Part shown: one piece after another, positions 1 to 13,242 of the stretch
Position numbering within the stretch: the stretch's first letter is position 1
Layout: each line of letters begins with the position of its first letter
Assembly (NCBI GenBank): GCA_020634815.1
Contig: JACKBA010000010.1
Location: 101,067-165,066 of the forward strand
Source of the DNA: Caldilineaceae bacterium
GTDB taxonomy: Bacteria; Chloroflexota; Anaerolineae; Caldilineales; Caldilineaceae
DNA length: 64,000 bases
Direction: 5' to 3'
Notes under the pieces: generated by a model
What the model was told of the DNA's origin: nothing
Database searches by the model: none
The model's input: only the letters and a program-made list of their open reading frames with translations
Translations under genes and position numbers: made by a program

Positions 1-114
1 CCCTGCAAAGCGGCCTGCAAGTAGTGCATAGTGGGTGCTGGATACTTCAAATTGGGAAACGTTTGTTGTTAGTTGTCAGAATTTCATTGACAAGACCCGG
101 TAGGAGGTCGAACC

Positions 115-891
<777 letters not shown>

Positions 892-902
892 GAGAACGCA
901 CC

Positions 903-1883
903 ATGTCCGTACTGGTTTGGATTGAACAAAGCAAGAGTGGCCCGGTCGCCAATTCGTTCGAGGTGCTGGGCAAGGCGCGTGAGATTGCCTCCGCGATGGG
1001 CACGCAGAGCGTGGCTGCCGTCGTCGGCGGTGATACGAGCGTGTCGGCTGCCGAAGCCGGCAGATACGGCGCCGACGTCGTCATGACCTTGAGCAGCCCT
1101 GTCCTCGCCGACTTCCGCCTGAGCGCCTACGTCAAGGCCCTGCGCGCCGCCATCGACGCCGCGGGCGCCACCGTCGTGCTCATGGCCGCCACCGTGCGCG
1201 GCCGTGAAGTCGCGGCCATGCTCGCCGGCGAACTCGATGCCGGTTACGCACCCGATGTCGTCGACCTGCGCGTCGACGGCGGCAAGTTGGTCGCCGTGCG
1301 CTCGGTCTATTCCAATAACATCCTCACCGACGTCACCTTCACCAGCCCGGTGCAGGTCGTCAGCGTGCGCCCGCGCTCCTTCCCCATGCCGGAAGCCGGC
1401 GCGGCGGGCGGGGAGAGCAAGGCCGTCGACCCCGGCGTCAGCGAAGGCGACGTCAAGGAGACGCTGGTCGAGGTCAAGTCCACCGACAGCGGCGAGATCA
1501 GCCTGACCGATGCGTCGATCATCGTCTCTGGCGGGCGCGGTGTGGCGCAGGACCCGGCCAAGGGCTTCGAACTCGTGGCGCAGTTGGCCAGCGTGCTCGG
1601 CGCGGCCGTGGGCGCCAGCCGCGCCGCGGTCGATGCGGGCTACATTCCCTACAAGCACCAGGTCGGCCAGACGGGCAAGACCGTCAAGCCGGATCTCTAC
1701 ATCGCGGCCGGCATCAGCGGCGCGATCCAGCATCTGGCTGGCATGGGCGGCAGCAAGATCATCGTCGCCATCAACAAGGATGGCGAGGCGCCCATCTTCG
1801 AGAAGGCCAACTACGGGATCGTCGGTGATCTCTACCAGGTGCTGCCGGCCCTCTCCGCCGAGTTCAAGAAGCGCATGGGTTGA
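903..1883 (+). CDS. etfA: Electron transfer flavoprotein, alpha subunit
   Basis: A 326-residue EtfA. The N-terminal half is the Rossmann-like ETF domain; the C-terminal half is the FAD-binding domain, seen as SGGRGVAQDPAKGFELV, then GAAVGASRAAVDAGYIP, then GQTGKTVKPDLYIAAGISG and IVAINKDGEAPIF. All are canonical EtfA motifs. The ATG at 903 is preceded by AGGAG that overlaps the etfB stop region; the reading frame stays open further upstream inside etfB but only in a shadow frame. It forms the FAD-containing heterodimer with EtfB. No dehydrogenase or ETF-quinone oxidoreductase gene is adjacent, so the electron donor cannot be named from this window. Confidence 0.95.
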   Translation: MSVLVWIEQSKSGPVANSFEVLGKAREIASAMGTQSVAAVVGGDTSVSAAEAGRYGADVVMTLSSPVLADFRLSAYVKALRAAIDAAGATVVLMAATVRGREVAAMLAGELDAGYAPDVVDLRVDGGKLVAVRSVYSNNILTDVTFTSPVQVVSVRPRSFPMPEAGAAGGESKAVDPGVSEGDVKETLVEVKSTDSGEISLTDASIIVSGGRGVAQDPAKGFELVAQLASVLGAAVGASRAAVDAGYIPYKHQVGQTGKTVKPDLYIAAGISGAIQHLAGMGGSKIIVAINKDGEAPIFEKANYGIVGDLYQVLPALSAEFKKRMG

Positions 1884-1914
1884 GTTTCGCTCCTGCGTCA
1901 AAATCGTCTTTCTT

Positions 1915-1944
1915 GCGCGGCGATGGGGTCTCCCGTCGCCGCGC
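1915..1944 (+). terminator. Hairpin after etfBA
   Basis: An inverted repeat with a 13-bp stem (GCGCGGCGATGGG paired with CCCGTCGCCGCGC, one G-U pair) and a 4-base loop starts 31 bases after the etfA stop. It is very stable, but only a weak T-rich stretch follows, so it may work as a Rho-dependent or imperfect intrinsic terminator. Confidence 0.5.
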
Positions 1945-2075
1945 TGCTATTGGTAGCGCCATTCGCATCCAGTCAGTGACGACGGGCTTTGTGCAGTTCC
2001 GGTGCGGGCGCTCCGGTCATCTACCGCTGCTGTGATAAAATCAGGCAAAATGTTCCGATTTCAGCGTCACGAGAA

Positions 2076-3449
<1,374 letters not shown>

Positions 3450-3465
3450 CCGTACGGGCCGTCTA

Positions 3466-3771
3466 ATGCCGATTCTTTATCGCTACTTCGGGCTGCTGAT
3501 TCTGGTCTATTCCAACGAACATGAACCGATTCACGTTCATGGACGTTACCAAGGCACTGAAAGCAAAGCTGAATTGATCGTTGTCGATGGACAGGTAGTA
3601 GAAATACGCATCGTGCGTGTGCCGGGCAAAAAGCCCCTGGCGACGCCGCAGTTACGTGATTTTCAGTTGATTGTTGAGCAACACGCTGAGGAGATCGTGC
3701 AAAAATGGATCGACTACTTCATCCTTCATCGGCGGATATCGCCGGAGGATATCACACGGCGGATCCGCTGA
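3466..3771 (+). CDS. DUF4160 family protein
   Basis: A 101-residue protein of the DUF4160 type: the start PILYRYFGLLILVYSNEHEP with the following IHVHGRY is the family hallmark, and it ends in an acidic and basic helix around QLIVEQHAEEIVQKWIDYF. The function is unknown. Its last 67 bases overlap the start of the following DUF2442 gene. DUF4160 and DUF2442 genes are often found as neighbours, and a toxin-antitoxin-like role has been suggested from that pairing; nothing here proves it. Base composition is lower in GC than the flanking genes, consistent with a mobile accessory pair. Confidence 0.8.
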   Translation: MPILYRYFGLLILVYSNEHEPIHVHGRYQGTESKAELIVVDGQVVEIRIVRVPGKKPLATPQLRDFQLIVEQHAEEIVQKWIDYFILHRRISPEDITRRIR

Positions 3772-4028
3772 CGTGGCCCCCCGAATTCGTACTGGCAGTT
3801 ACTGCTGTCGAACATGTGGCAGCGCATCGTCTGAGACTCACATTCAGCGATGGCTACGCGCGCGAGATCGACTTCGAGCCATTTCTGACGAGTTCAGTAC
3901 ACCCACAGATCCGACAATTTCTTGATCTTGAGAACTTCTTGGATTTCCGGCTAGAGGATGGGGACTTGGTTTGGGGCGAGTATGAACTCTGTTTCGCCAT
4001 TGCCGACCTCTACACAGGGCAGCTTTGA
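3705..4028 (+). CDS. DUF2442 family protein
   Basis: A 107-residue protein ending in a DUF2442 domain (roughly residues 28-105): FVLAVTAVEHVAAHRLRLTF, then DGYAREIDFEPFL, then a final LYTGQL. The first 25 residues are read from DNA that also encodes the DUF4160 C-terminus, so the true start may be internal. Such domains are small beta-rich folds found next to DUF4160 or in nitrate-associated clusters. Function unknown. It is co-transcribed with the DUF4160 gene and abuts trmB. Confidence 0.75.
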   Translation: MDRLLHPSSADIAGGYHTADPLTWPPEFVLAVTAVEHVAAHRLRLTFSDGYAREIDFEPFLTSSVHPQIRQFLDLENFLDFRLEDGDLVWGEYELCFAIADLYTGQL

Positions 4029-4066
4029 CGCGCTACCATTCACCGCCTACTGCCCGGTATTCGACT

Positions 4067-4945
4067 ATGTCACAGCCAAACTCGCCAATCGCCTATAGCC
4101 CCACTTCTTTCTCCCAAGGGCGTATGGACTTTACCTGGGAGGAACTGAGCGACGAGGAGCGCGCCCAGGCCTACGCCGACTGGGACGCCGGCAAAGGGCT
4201 CATCGGCGGCGACCCGCGCATGCGGCCCGGCTCGCACCTGCTGCCGCCGTGGGGCATCGACCAGCCCTTCTTCCGTGCGCTGGCGCTCGACGACACCCGC
4301 GGCAACAATGGCACGGCCTTGCGCGCCCTGCTCGCCTCGGACCGCCCGCTGGAGATCGAGATCGGCTTTGGCCGCGGCGACTTCCTGCTCGACCGCGCCC
4401 AACGCCACCCCGAGCGCCTCTTCATCGGCTACGAGACCAAGACCAAGGCGACGCGCCTCATGCTGGCGCGCGTCGAGCGGCTGGCGGTGGAGAGCGCGGG
4501 AGAGGGGGAGATGAGGAGAGACGGAGAGCGTTCCGCAGAGGACATCGCCCCTCGCCCCTCGCCCCTCGCCCCTGCCCTCTGGCTCAGCGATGATGATGCG
4601 CGCTTCAATCTGCCGCGCGTCATCGACGATGACCGCGTCGCGATGTTCCACATTCTCTTTCCCGACCCGTGGTGGAAGAACGAGCACAAGGTCAGGCGCC
4701 TTTTCTCGCCGCCCTTCGTCGACCTGCTGGCGGCCAAGCTGCGCCCCGGCGGCCTGCTCCATTTTAAGAGCGACGTGCAGGAATATGGCGAGCTGGTGCG
4801 CTACCTGGTGGAAAATCACCCGGCCTTTGCCGCCAGTGACGCGGCGCTGGCGTCTGCGATCGGTGATGCAGTGCCGACGCATCGCGAGCATTGGTGCCGG
4901 CGCCACGGTAAGCCCGTGTGGGCCTACTACTTCGCGCGCCGATGA
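4067..4945 (+). CDS. trmB: tRNA (guanine-N7-)-methyltransferase with an in-frame repeat insertion
   Basis: About 292 residues. TrmB transfers a methyl group from SAM to N7 of G46 in tRNA. Motifs: EIEIGFGRGDFLLDRA (SAM-binding motif I), FIGYETKTKATRLML, then MFHILFPDPWWKNEHKVRR, the TrmB signature that includes the catalytic region, and HFKSDVQEYG. The protein is longer than usual because about 30 residues (near 143-172) are low complexity, encoded by an A/G-rich stretch followed by CGCCCCT heptamers, inserted before the WLSDDDARFN strand. ATG 4067 is chosen; TTG 4025 and ATG 4124 (with AAGGGCG upstream) are alternatives. The stop overlaps the next gene by ATGA. Confidence 0.88.
   Translation: MSQPNSPIAYSPTSFSQGRMDFTWEELSDEERAQAYADWDAGKGLIGGDPRMRPGSHLLPPWGIDQPFFRALALDDTRGNNGTALRALLASDRPLEIEIGFGRGDFLLDRAQRHPERLFIGYETKTKATRLMLARVERLAVESAGEGEMRRDGERSAEDIAPRPSPLAPALWLSDDDARFNLPRVIDDDRVAMFHILFPDPWWKNEHKVRRLFSPPFVDLLAAKLRPGGLLHFKSDVQEYGELVRYLVENHPAFAASDAALASAIGDAVPTHREHWCRRHGKPVWAYYFARR
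4546..4573 (+). repeat. Heptameric CGCCCCT repeat inside trmB
   Basis: Four C-tetrads at 4548-4551, 4555-4558, 4562-4565 and 4569-4572, separated by TCG, form a perfect 7-bp tandem array read in frame as Ala/Pro/Ser/Leu-rich sequence. The minus strand reads four G-tetrads with CGA loops, a canonical G-quadruplex motif. A second, imperfect array of the same unit lies at 5051-5080. Confidence 0.9.
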
Positions 4946-6555
4946 CCGTCGAGCTATCCTGGCCGGGCAAGCGTCCGCCGGCGCCCGTCGCAGCCGCGCA
5001 GCCCCACCTCGTCGAGACCTTCGAACCGTTCCGGTTTGCGAACCCGGCATCGCCCCTCGCCCCCCGCCCCTCGCCCCCCCTTCCCAACGCCCTCTACCAC
5101 GGCGACAACCTGCCCATCCTGGCGCACCTGCTCGACAGCGGGTTTGGCGGCAAAGTACGCCTCATCTACGCCGACCCGCCCTACGACAGCGGCATCGACT
5201 GGACGCGCAAGGTGCGACTGCGCCGGCCGCGACGCCGCGGCGTCGATCCCGTCGTCATGCAGCAGGTGCAGTATGGCGACACGTGGCCGGAGGGTGCGTA
5301 CCTGCAATTCATCTATGAGCGGCTGCCGCTCCTGCGTGCGCTGCTGGCCGAGGACGGCAGCCTGTGGCTCCACTGCGACCACCGCCGCGCCCACCACCTG
5401 CGCTGCCTGCTCGACGAAATCTTTGGCGCTGAGAATTACCTGAACACGATCACCTGGCGCAGCCAGACCGCGCGCGGCGCCAAGGTCAACGCCTTCTACT
5501 TCCCCAACAGCGCGCACACGATCCTGGTCTATGGCCGCAACCGCGCCGCGCCGACGTGCTGGCACCCGCCGCGCAAGCGCATCGTGCTTAGCGAGGCGGA
5601 AGCTGCCGCAGCCTTTATGCGCGACGAGCGCGGCTTCTTCCGCACCTCGGATCCCGGCACCTACTCGTTCGACAGCCTCGTGCGGCTCCACGCCGAGGGC
5701 CGGCTCTATGCGCCCTACGGCGGGGAGGTGCGCGTCGACGCGACGCAGCAGCGCGTCTACGCCTCCAACGGCGGCAACCTGGGCGTCAAGTACTACCTGG
5801 CCGATCTCGGCGACGGCCGCCACCAGGTCGAGCGCGCGGTCGACAACGTGTGGGACGACATCCCCGGCCTGGGCACGACGCCGGGCGAAGACCTGGGCTA
5901 CCCGACGCAGAAAACCGAGGCGTTGCTCGAACGGATCATCGCCACGGGCAGCAATCCCGGCGACCTGGTGCTCGATCCGTTCTGTGGATCGGGCACGACG
6001 CTGGCTGTGGCCGAAAAGCTGGGCCGGCGCTGGATCGGCTGCGATGCGGGACACGGGGCGATCCAGACGGCGACGCGGCGGTTGCAGGCGGTGGTGGCGG
6101 GGAAGTTGGGGGAAGAGAATGGTCAATGGTTAACGGTCAACGGTCAATGGTCAATGGGTGATGGCGGCGGTGGATTTGCCGTGTTCGCGTCCGGTGACGA
6201 GGCGACAGCCACAGCCGCCGCGCCCGAAGTGCGCCTCTCGATTACCCGGATCGACGGGGCACCGGCTACAATAGTCGTCGCCGTGGATGCGGTGCGTATG
6301 CCGGCACTCGACGGCGCAGCGGGCGAACTGGCCGCCGAAGAATGGCCGGCACTGGTCGACAGCATCGCCATCGACCCGGTCTATGACGGCGACGTCCTGC
6401 GTGTGACGACGGCCGATGCCCCGCTCAAGAAGCGGGAGAGCGTGCGGGGCGAGTATGCCGTTGTCCTGCCGGCGCTCCCGGCGACCGTCGCCGTGCGTGT
6501 CGTCGACATTATGGGCGGCGTGAGCGTGACGACGTTAACGATTGAGGATAGTTGA
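4942..6555 (+). CDS. Site-specific DNA methyltransferase (N6-adenine/N4-cytosine type)
   Basis: About 537 residues. The order of motifs is that of a beta-class DNA methylase: catalytic IYADPPYDSGIDW (motif IV, DPPY) near residue 75, then a region with GSLWLHCDHR and LDEIFGAENYLN, then YPTQKTEALLERII and the SAM-binding LVLDPFCGSGTTLAVA near residue 350. The ATG at 4942 overlaps the trmB stop as ATGA, which supports it as the start. No restriction gene is adjacent, so it is likely an orphan methylase. Two repeat arrays fall inside it: CGCCCCT units near residues 37-46, and a GGTCAAY array near residue 392, exactly at the junction with a ~130-residue C-terminal extension of unknown function. 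Confidence 0.88.
   Translation: MTVELSWPGKRPPAPVAAAQPHLVETFEPFRFANPASPLAPRPSPPLPNALYHGDNLPILAHLLDSGFGGKVRLIYADPPYDSGIDWTRKVRLRRPRRRGVDPVVMQQVQYGDTWPEGAYLQFIYERLPLLRALLAEDGSLWLHCDHRRAHHLRCLLDEIFGAENYLNTITWRSQTARGAKVNAFYFPNSAHTILVYGRNRAAPTCWHPPRKRIVLSEAEAAAAFMRDERGFFRTSDPGTYSFDSLVRLHAEGRLYAPYGGEVRVDATQQRVYASNGGNLGVKYYLADLGDGRHQVERAVDNVWDDIPGLGTTPGEDLGYPTQKTEALLERIIATGSNPGDLVLDPFCGSGTTLAVAEKLGRRWIGCDAGHGAIQTATRRLQAVVAGKLGEENGQWLTVNGQWSMGDGGGGFAVFASGDEATATAAAPEVRLSITRIDGAPATIVVAVDAVRMPALDGAAGELAAEEWPALVDSIAIDPVYDGDVLRVTTADAPLKKRESVRGEYAVVLPALPATVAVRVVDIMGGVSVTTLTIEDS
5051..5085 (+). repeat. CGCCCCT-type repeat in the methylase N-terminus
   Basis: C-runs of 4, 6, 4 and 7 bases separated by TCG or G, in frame, encoding a Pro/Ala/Ser-rich linker before the methylase core. 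The unit is the same as at 4546-4573, and the array is another G-quadruplex-capable tract on the minus strand. Confidence 0.8.
6118..6160 (+). repeat. GGTCAAY heptamer array inside the methylase gene
   Basis: About six copies of a 7-bp unit alternating GGTCAAC, GGTTAAC and GGTCAAT, translated in frame as NGQWLTVNGQWSMG. The same unit appears between genes at 10307-10465. Confidence 0.9.
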
Positions 6556-6558
6556 GTT

Positions 6559-7317
6559 ATGGCGACACCGGTTTTGACGGTTCTGGAGGAAGACAAGCAC
6601 GCCTGGTTTGCGGGGCGCACGCGCGCGATCCTGAAATATCTCGACGCCGAACTGGGGCCGGCCGATCCGGCCCGCCCGCGCAAGGTGCTCGACCTGGGCG
6701 GTGGCGCCGGCAATATGGCGCACCACCTGGCGCACTATGGCGAGGTCATCAGCATCGACTTCAATCCGCGGCCGATCCCGGTGGCACAGAGCCGCGGCGT
6801 CACCGTGCTGCAAGGGTCGGGCGACAGCCTGCCCTTCCCCGATGGCGAGTTCGACGTGGTGGCGCTGCTTGACACGGTGGAGCACATTCCCGACGAACTG
6901 GGCGTTTTTGCTGAGTGTGCGCGCGTGCTCAAGCCGGGCGGCGTGCTGCTCGTCACCGTGCCGGCCTATATGTGGCTTTGGAGCTATAACGACGAGATCA
7001 ACGCGCACCAGCGCCGCTACACGACCTACGAGTTGCAGCAGAAGCTCGCGCTGACCGGCCTGGCCGTCACGCGCATGAGCTACAATAATTTCTTCCTCTT
7101 CCCGGCCGTGGCGGGCGTGCGCTTCCTGCGTCCCTACAACCCCGGCCTGCAAAGCCCGCACCTCACCGACGCCGAGGAAGTCTACCAGGTCGATATGGAG
7201 CCGATCCCGGAGCCGGTCAACTCGATTTTGCACGGCGTCTACTGGCTGGAGGCGGAGATTCTCGACCGCGTCTCGTTCCCGTTTGGGATCAGCATTATCT
7301 GCGTGGCGCGCAAGTAG
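6559..7317 (+). CDS. Class I SAM-dependent methyltransferase
   Basis: A 252-residue methyltransferase of the Methyltransf_11/UbiE-like class. SAM-binding motif I is VLDLGGGAGNMAHHLA (residues ~36-51); the acidic end of strand 2 is ISIDFNPRPI, and motif II/III lies in FDVVALLDTVEHIPDE followed by VLKPGGVLLVTVPAYMWLW, a pattern common in methyltransferases of cell-envelope and glycan loci. It starts three bases after the DNA methylase stop, and 18 bases separate it from the next membrane protein gene, so it probably belongs to the glycosylation operon that follows. The substrate is unknown. Confidence 0.8.
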   Translation: MATPVLTVLEEDKHAWFAGRTRAILKYLDAELGPADPARPRKVLDLGGGAGNMAHHLAHYGEVISIDFNPRPIPVAQSRGVTVLQGSGDSLPFPDGEFDVVALLDTVEHIPDELGVFAECARVLKPGGVLLVTVPAYMWLWSYNDEINAHQRRYTTYELQQKLALTGLAVTRMSYNNFFLFPAVAGVRFLRPYNPGLQSPHLTDAEEVYQVDMEPIPEPVNSILHGVYWLEAEILDRVSFPFGISIICVARK

Positions 7318-7335
7318 GCGAGGTCAACCCGTTTC

Positions 7336-10281
<2,946 letters not shown>

Positions 10282-10305
<24 letters not shown>

Positions 10306-10465
10306 GCAATGGTCAACGGTCAATTGTCAATGATTGCCGACAACGAACCGATGGATCAGTGTGGGAAGTGAGTAATTGTCAACGGTCAACGGTTAACGGT
10401 CAATTGTCAATGGTAGCTGACAGCGGAGCGACTTTCCTCGTTGACAATTGGCAATTCACCATTGA
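10282..10465. repeat. Duplicated gene end with GGTCAAY repeats between convergent genes
   Basis: This holds the last codons of the membrane protein gene and the 160 bases up to the mannosyltransferase stop. The segment from 10282, which encodes the protein's final residues and is followed by GGTCAAC units, recurs imperfectly from 10350. An inverted copy (TTGACAATTGGCAATTCACC) at 10440-10459 ends at the stop codon of the convergent gene. The opposing copies can pair, so the array may double as a bidirectional transcription stop. Confidence 0.85.
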
Positions 10466-11236
<771 letters not shown>

Positions 11237-11292
11237 GCGCAGAGAACTTTCGTCAGAACCATAACCAGATCATTATCTGTGAATCGAGAAGC

Positions 11293-13242
11293 ATGGGCAA
11301 ATCACAGCCGCTGACTGCCGCAGACAGACAGATCGCCTTTGTGCTCGGCGCCATCGTGGCCGGTCTCTATTTCCGCGCCGTGCCGCTCGATCTGCTGCCG
11401 GGTGATGCCGGTGAGTTCCAGTTCGCCGCATGGAACTTTGGCCTGGCGCACGCCACCGGCTACCCGCTCTACATGATCGTGGGCGGGCTGTGGCAACACC
11501 TGTGGGCCGTCATCGGCGTGTCGCCTGCGGCGTCGCTGAACCTGCTCAGCGCGATCTACGGCGGCGCGGCCGCGGCGTTGCTCTTCTTGCTGCTGGCGCG
11601 CGCGCTGCCGGGTGACCCCGTTCCTCGGCGGCTGGCCGCCGCCCTGGCTGCCACGTACCTCGCCGCCAACCCGACCTTTCGCAGCCAGGCATTGCAGGCC
11701 GAAGTCTACACGCTCCAGGCGCTGCTGCTCGTCGCGGTCTTCTGGGCGGCGTGGCGGCTGCCCGAAGGCGAGACGCCGCGTGCGGAGGCGACGCGCTTTG
11801 CCGGGCTGGCCTTCATCTACGGGCTGGCATTGACCCACCACGCCACGGCGCTGCTGCTGGCGCCGGCGCTGCTGCTCTATCTCTTCTTGTGGCAGCGCGA
11901 CTGGTGGCGCAACGGCCGGGCGTGGGCGCTGGGCATTCCCGCCGGGCTGGCGCCGTTGCTGCTTTATCTCTACGTGCCGCTCCGCAGCGGGCCGGACGCC
12001 TCGCCCTGGTACCATCAGCGGCTGGGCGACGGCGTGCTGACGCTCTACACCAACACATGGCCGGCCTTTGTCGATTTCGTCACCGGGCGATCGATTTCCG
12101 TGGGCTTTCATGGTGCCGCCACGGCGCTGGACGGCGTGTCGACCATGCTGCTGCTCTGGCTGCGTCACTTCGAGTGGACCGGGCTGCTGCTCATCGGCAT
12201 CGGCCTCTTCGTGCTTGTACGGATGCGCAACTGGCCCGTGCTGGCCATGACCGGCGTTTATTTTGTGCTGCTCCAGATATTCAACCTCTTCTACGCCATC
12301 GGCGACATCTTCGTCTACTACATCCCGCTCTACCTGGTCGCCTGCATCTGGATCGGCTATGGCGGCGCGGGTATCGCCATGGGCTTTCGCTTCGATACGC
12401 CGCCGGCCACGGAGAGCGCAGCCGGCCCATCATCCGAAGGTCGCCGGCAGTGGGGCGTGGCCTTGCTGGCTCTGCTCTTCTTTTTCCCGGCGCAGCTATG
12501 GTTGTCCTATGCGCCCATCTTCGACCAGCTCAAGATCGACAGCGAACGCACGCGCGCCGGCTGGGAGCAACTTCTGGCCGCCGGCGCGCCGCAGGATGCC
12601 ATCCTCGTCAGCAACGACCGCAACGAGATCGTCCCGCTCTTCTATTTCCAGCACGTAGAAGGCCGCGGCCAGGGTCACATCGGCCTCTTCCCGCTCATCG
12701 CCCCCGGCGCGCGGTTTGCCGACATCGGCGCCACGCTCCAGACCGCGCTCGCCGACGGCGCGGGCCAGCCGGTCTATCTCATCAAGCCCATGCCGGGGCT
12801 GGAGGCGCGCTTTGCCCTGGCGCCGCGCACGGAGCCGCTCGTGGAGGTGCTGGGCGACGCGGCGAGTACCCCGCCGGCCCGCGCGCTCGGCCTGGAGTAC
12901 GGCCCCTTGCGCCTGCTCGGCTACGACTGGGCGCCCACCGCCGAGGGCATCGAGGTTGCGCTGCACTGGCAGGTGCAGGAGAAACCGGCTGCAAACTACA
13001 CCACGACGGTTCAACTCTTCGATGCGAGCGGCGACAAGCTGGCGCAGGATGACCGCCCGCCCGGCGGCGACTTCTATCCCACGTCGCTGTGGAAGCCGGG
13101 CGAAACGCTGGTCGACCGCCGCCTGCTGACCCTGTCGGAAGGCACGCCGGTGCGTATGCTCGTCGGTATGTACAGCGGTCCCGACGCCACGTTGCTGGCG
13201 CCGCCGCTGGAAATCGACATCGAACCGGCGGGCGTCGAATGA
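11293..13242 (+). CDS. DUF2723 family membrane protein (GT-C / O-mannosyltransferase-like)
   Basis: About 649 residues. The N-terminal DUF2723 region is clear: LLPGDAGEFQFAAWNFG, then LAHATGYPLYMIVGGLW, then LTHHATALLLAPALLLYLF, with about ten membrane segments to residue ~410. The acidic GDAGEF in the first loop matches the GT-C catalytic position. The C-terminal ~240 residues are soluble, ending in a beta-rich domain (LRLLGYDWAPTAEGIEVALHW) common in such Chloroflexota proteins. ATG 11293 is chosen because the first membrane segment follows closely; the open frame begins at 11209, inside the divergent gene. Its stop overlaps the GH5 gene as ATGA. Likely acceptor: secreted protein or lipid. 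Confidence 0.8.
   Translation: MGKSQPLTAADRQIAFVLGAIVAGLYFRAVPLDLLPGDAGEFQFAAWNFGLAHATGYPLYMIVGGLWQHLWAVIGVSPAASLNLLSAIYGGAAAALLFLLLARALPGDPVPRRLAAALAATYLAANPTFRSQALQAEVYTLQALLLVAVFWAAWRLPEGETPRAEATRFAGLAFIYGLALTHHATALLLAPALLLYLFLWQRDWWRNGRAWALGIPAGLAPLLLYLYVPLRSGPDASPWYHQRLGDGVLTLYTNTWPAFVDFVTGRSISVGFHGAATALDGVSTMLLLWLRHFEWTGLLLIGIGLFVLVRMRNWPVLAMTGVYFVLLQIFNLFYAIGDIFVYYIPLYLVACIWIGYGGAGIAMGFRFDTPPATESAAGPSSEGRRQWGVALLALLFFFPAQLWLSYAPIFDQLKIDSERTRAGWEQLLAAGAPQDAILVSNDRNEIVPLFYFQHVEGRGQGHIGLFPLIAPGARFADIGATLQTALADGAGQPVYLIKPMPGLEARFALAPRTEPLVEVLGDAASTPPARALGLEYGPLRLLGYDWAPTAEGIEVALHWQVQEKPAANYTTTVQLFDASGDKLAQDDRPPGGDFYPTSLWKPGETLVDRRLLTLSEGTPVRMLVGMYSGPDATLLAPPLEIDIEPAGVE

Noticed and set aside
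1..114. The window start considered as a promoter/attenuator for etfBA
   Set aside because: No convincing -35/-10 pair; only a repeat-like GTTAGTTGTCAG stretch and the ribosome site are visible, and the upstream part is cut off.
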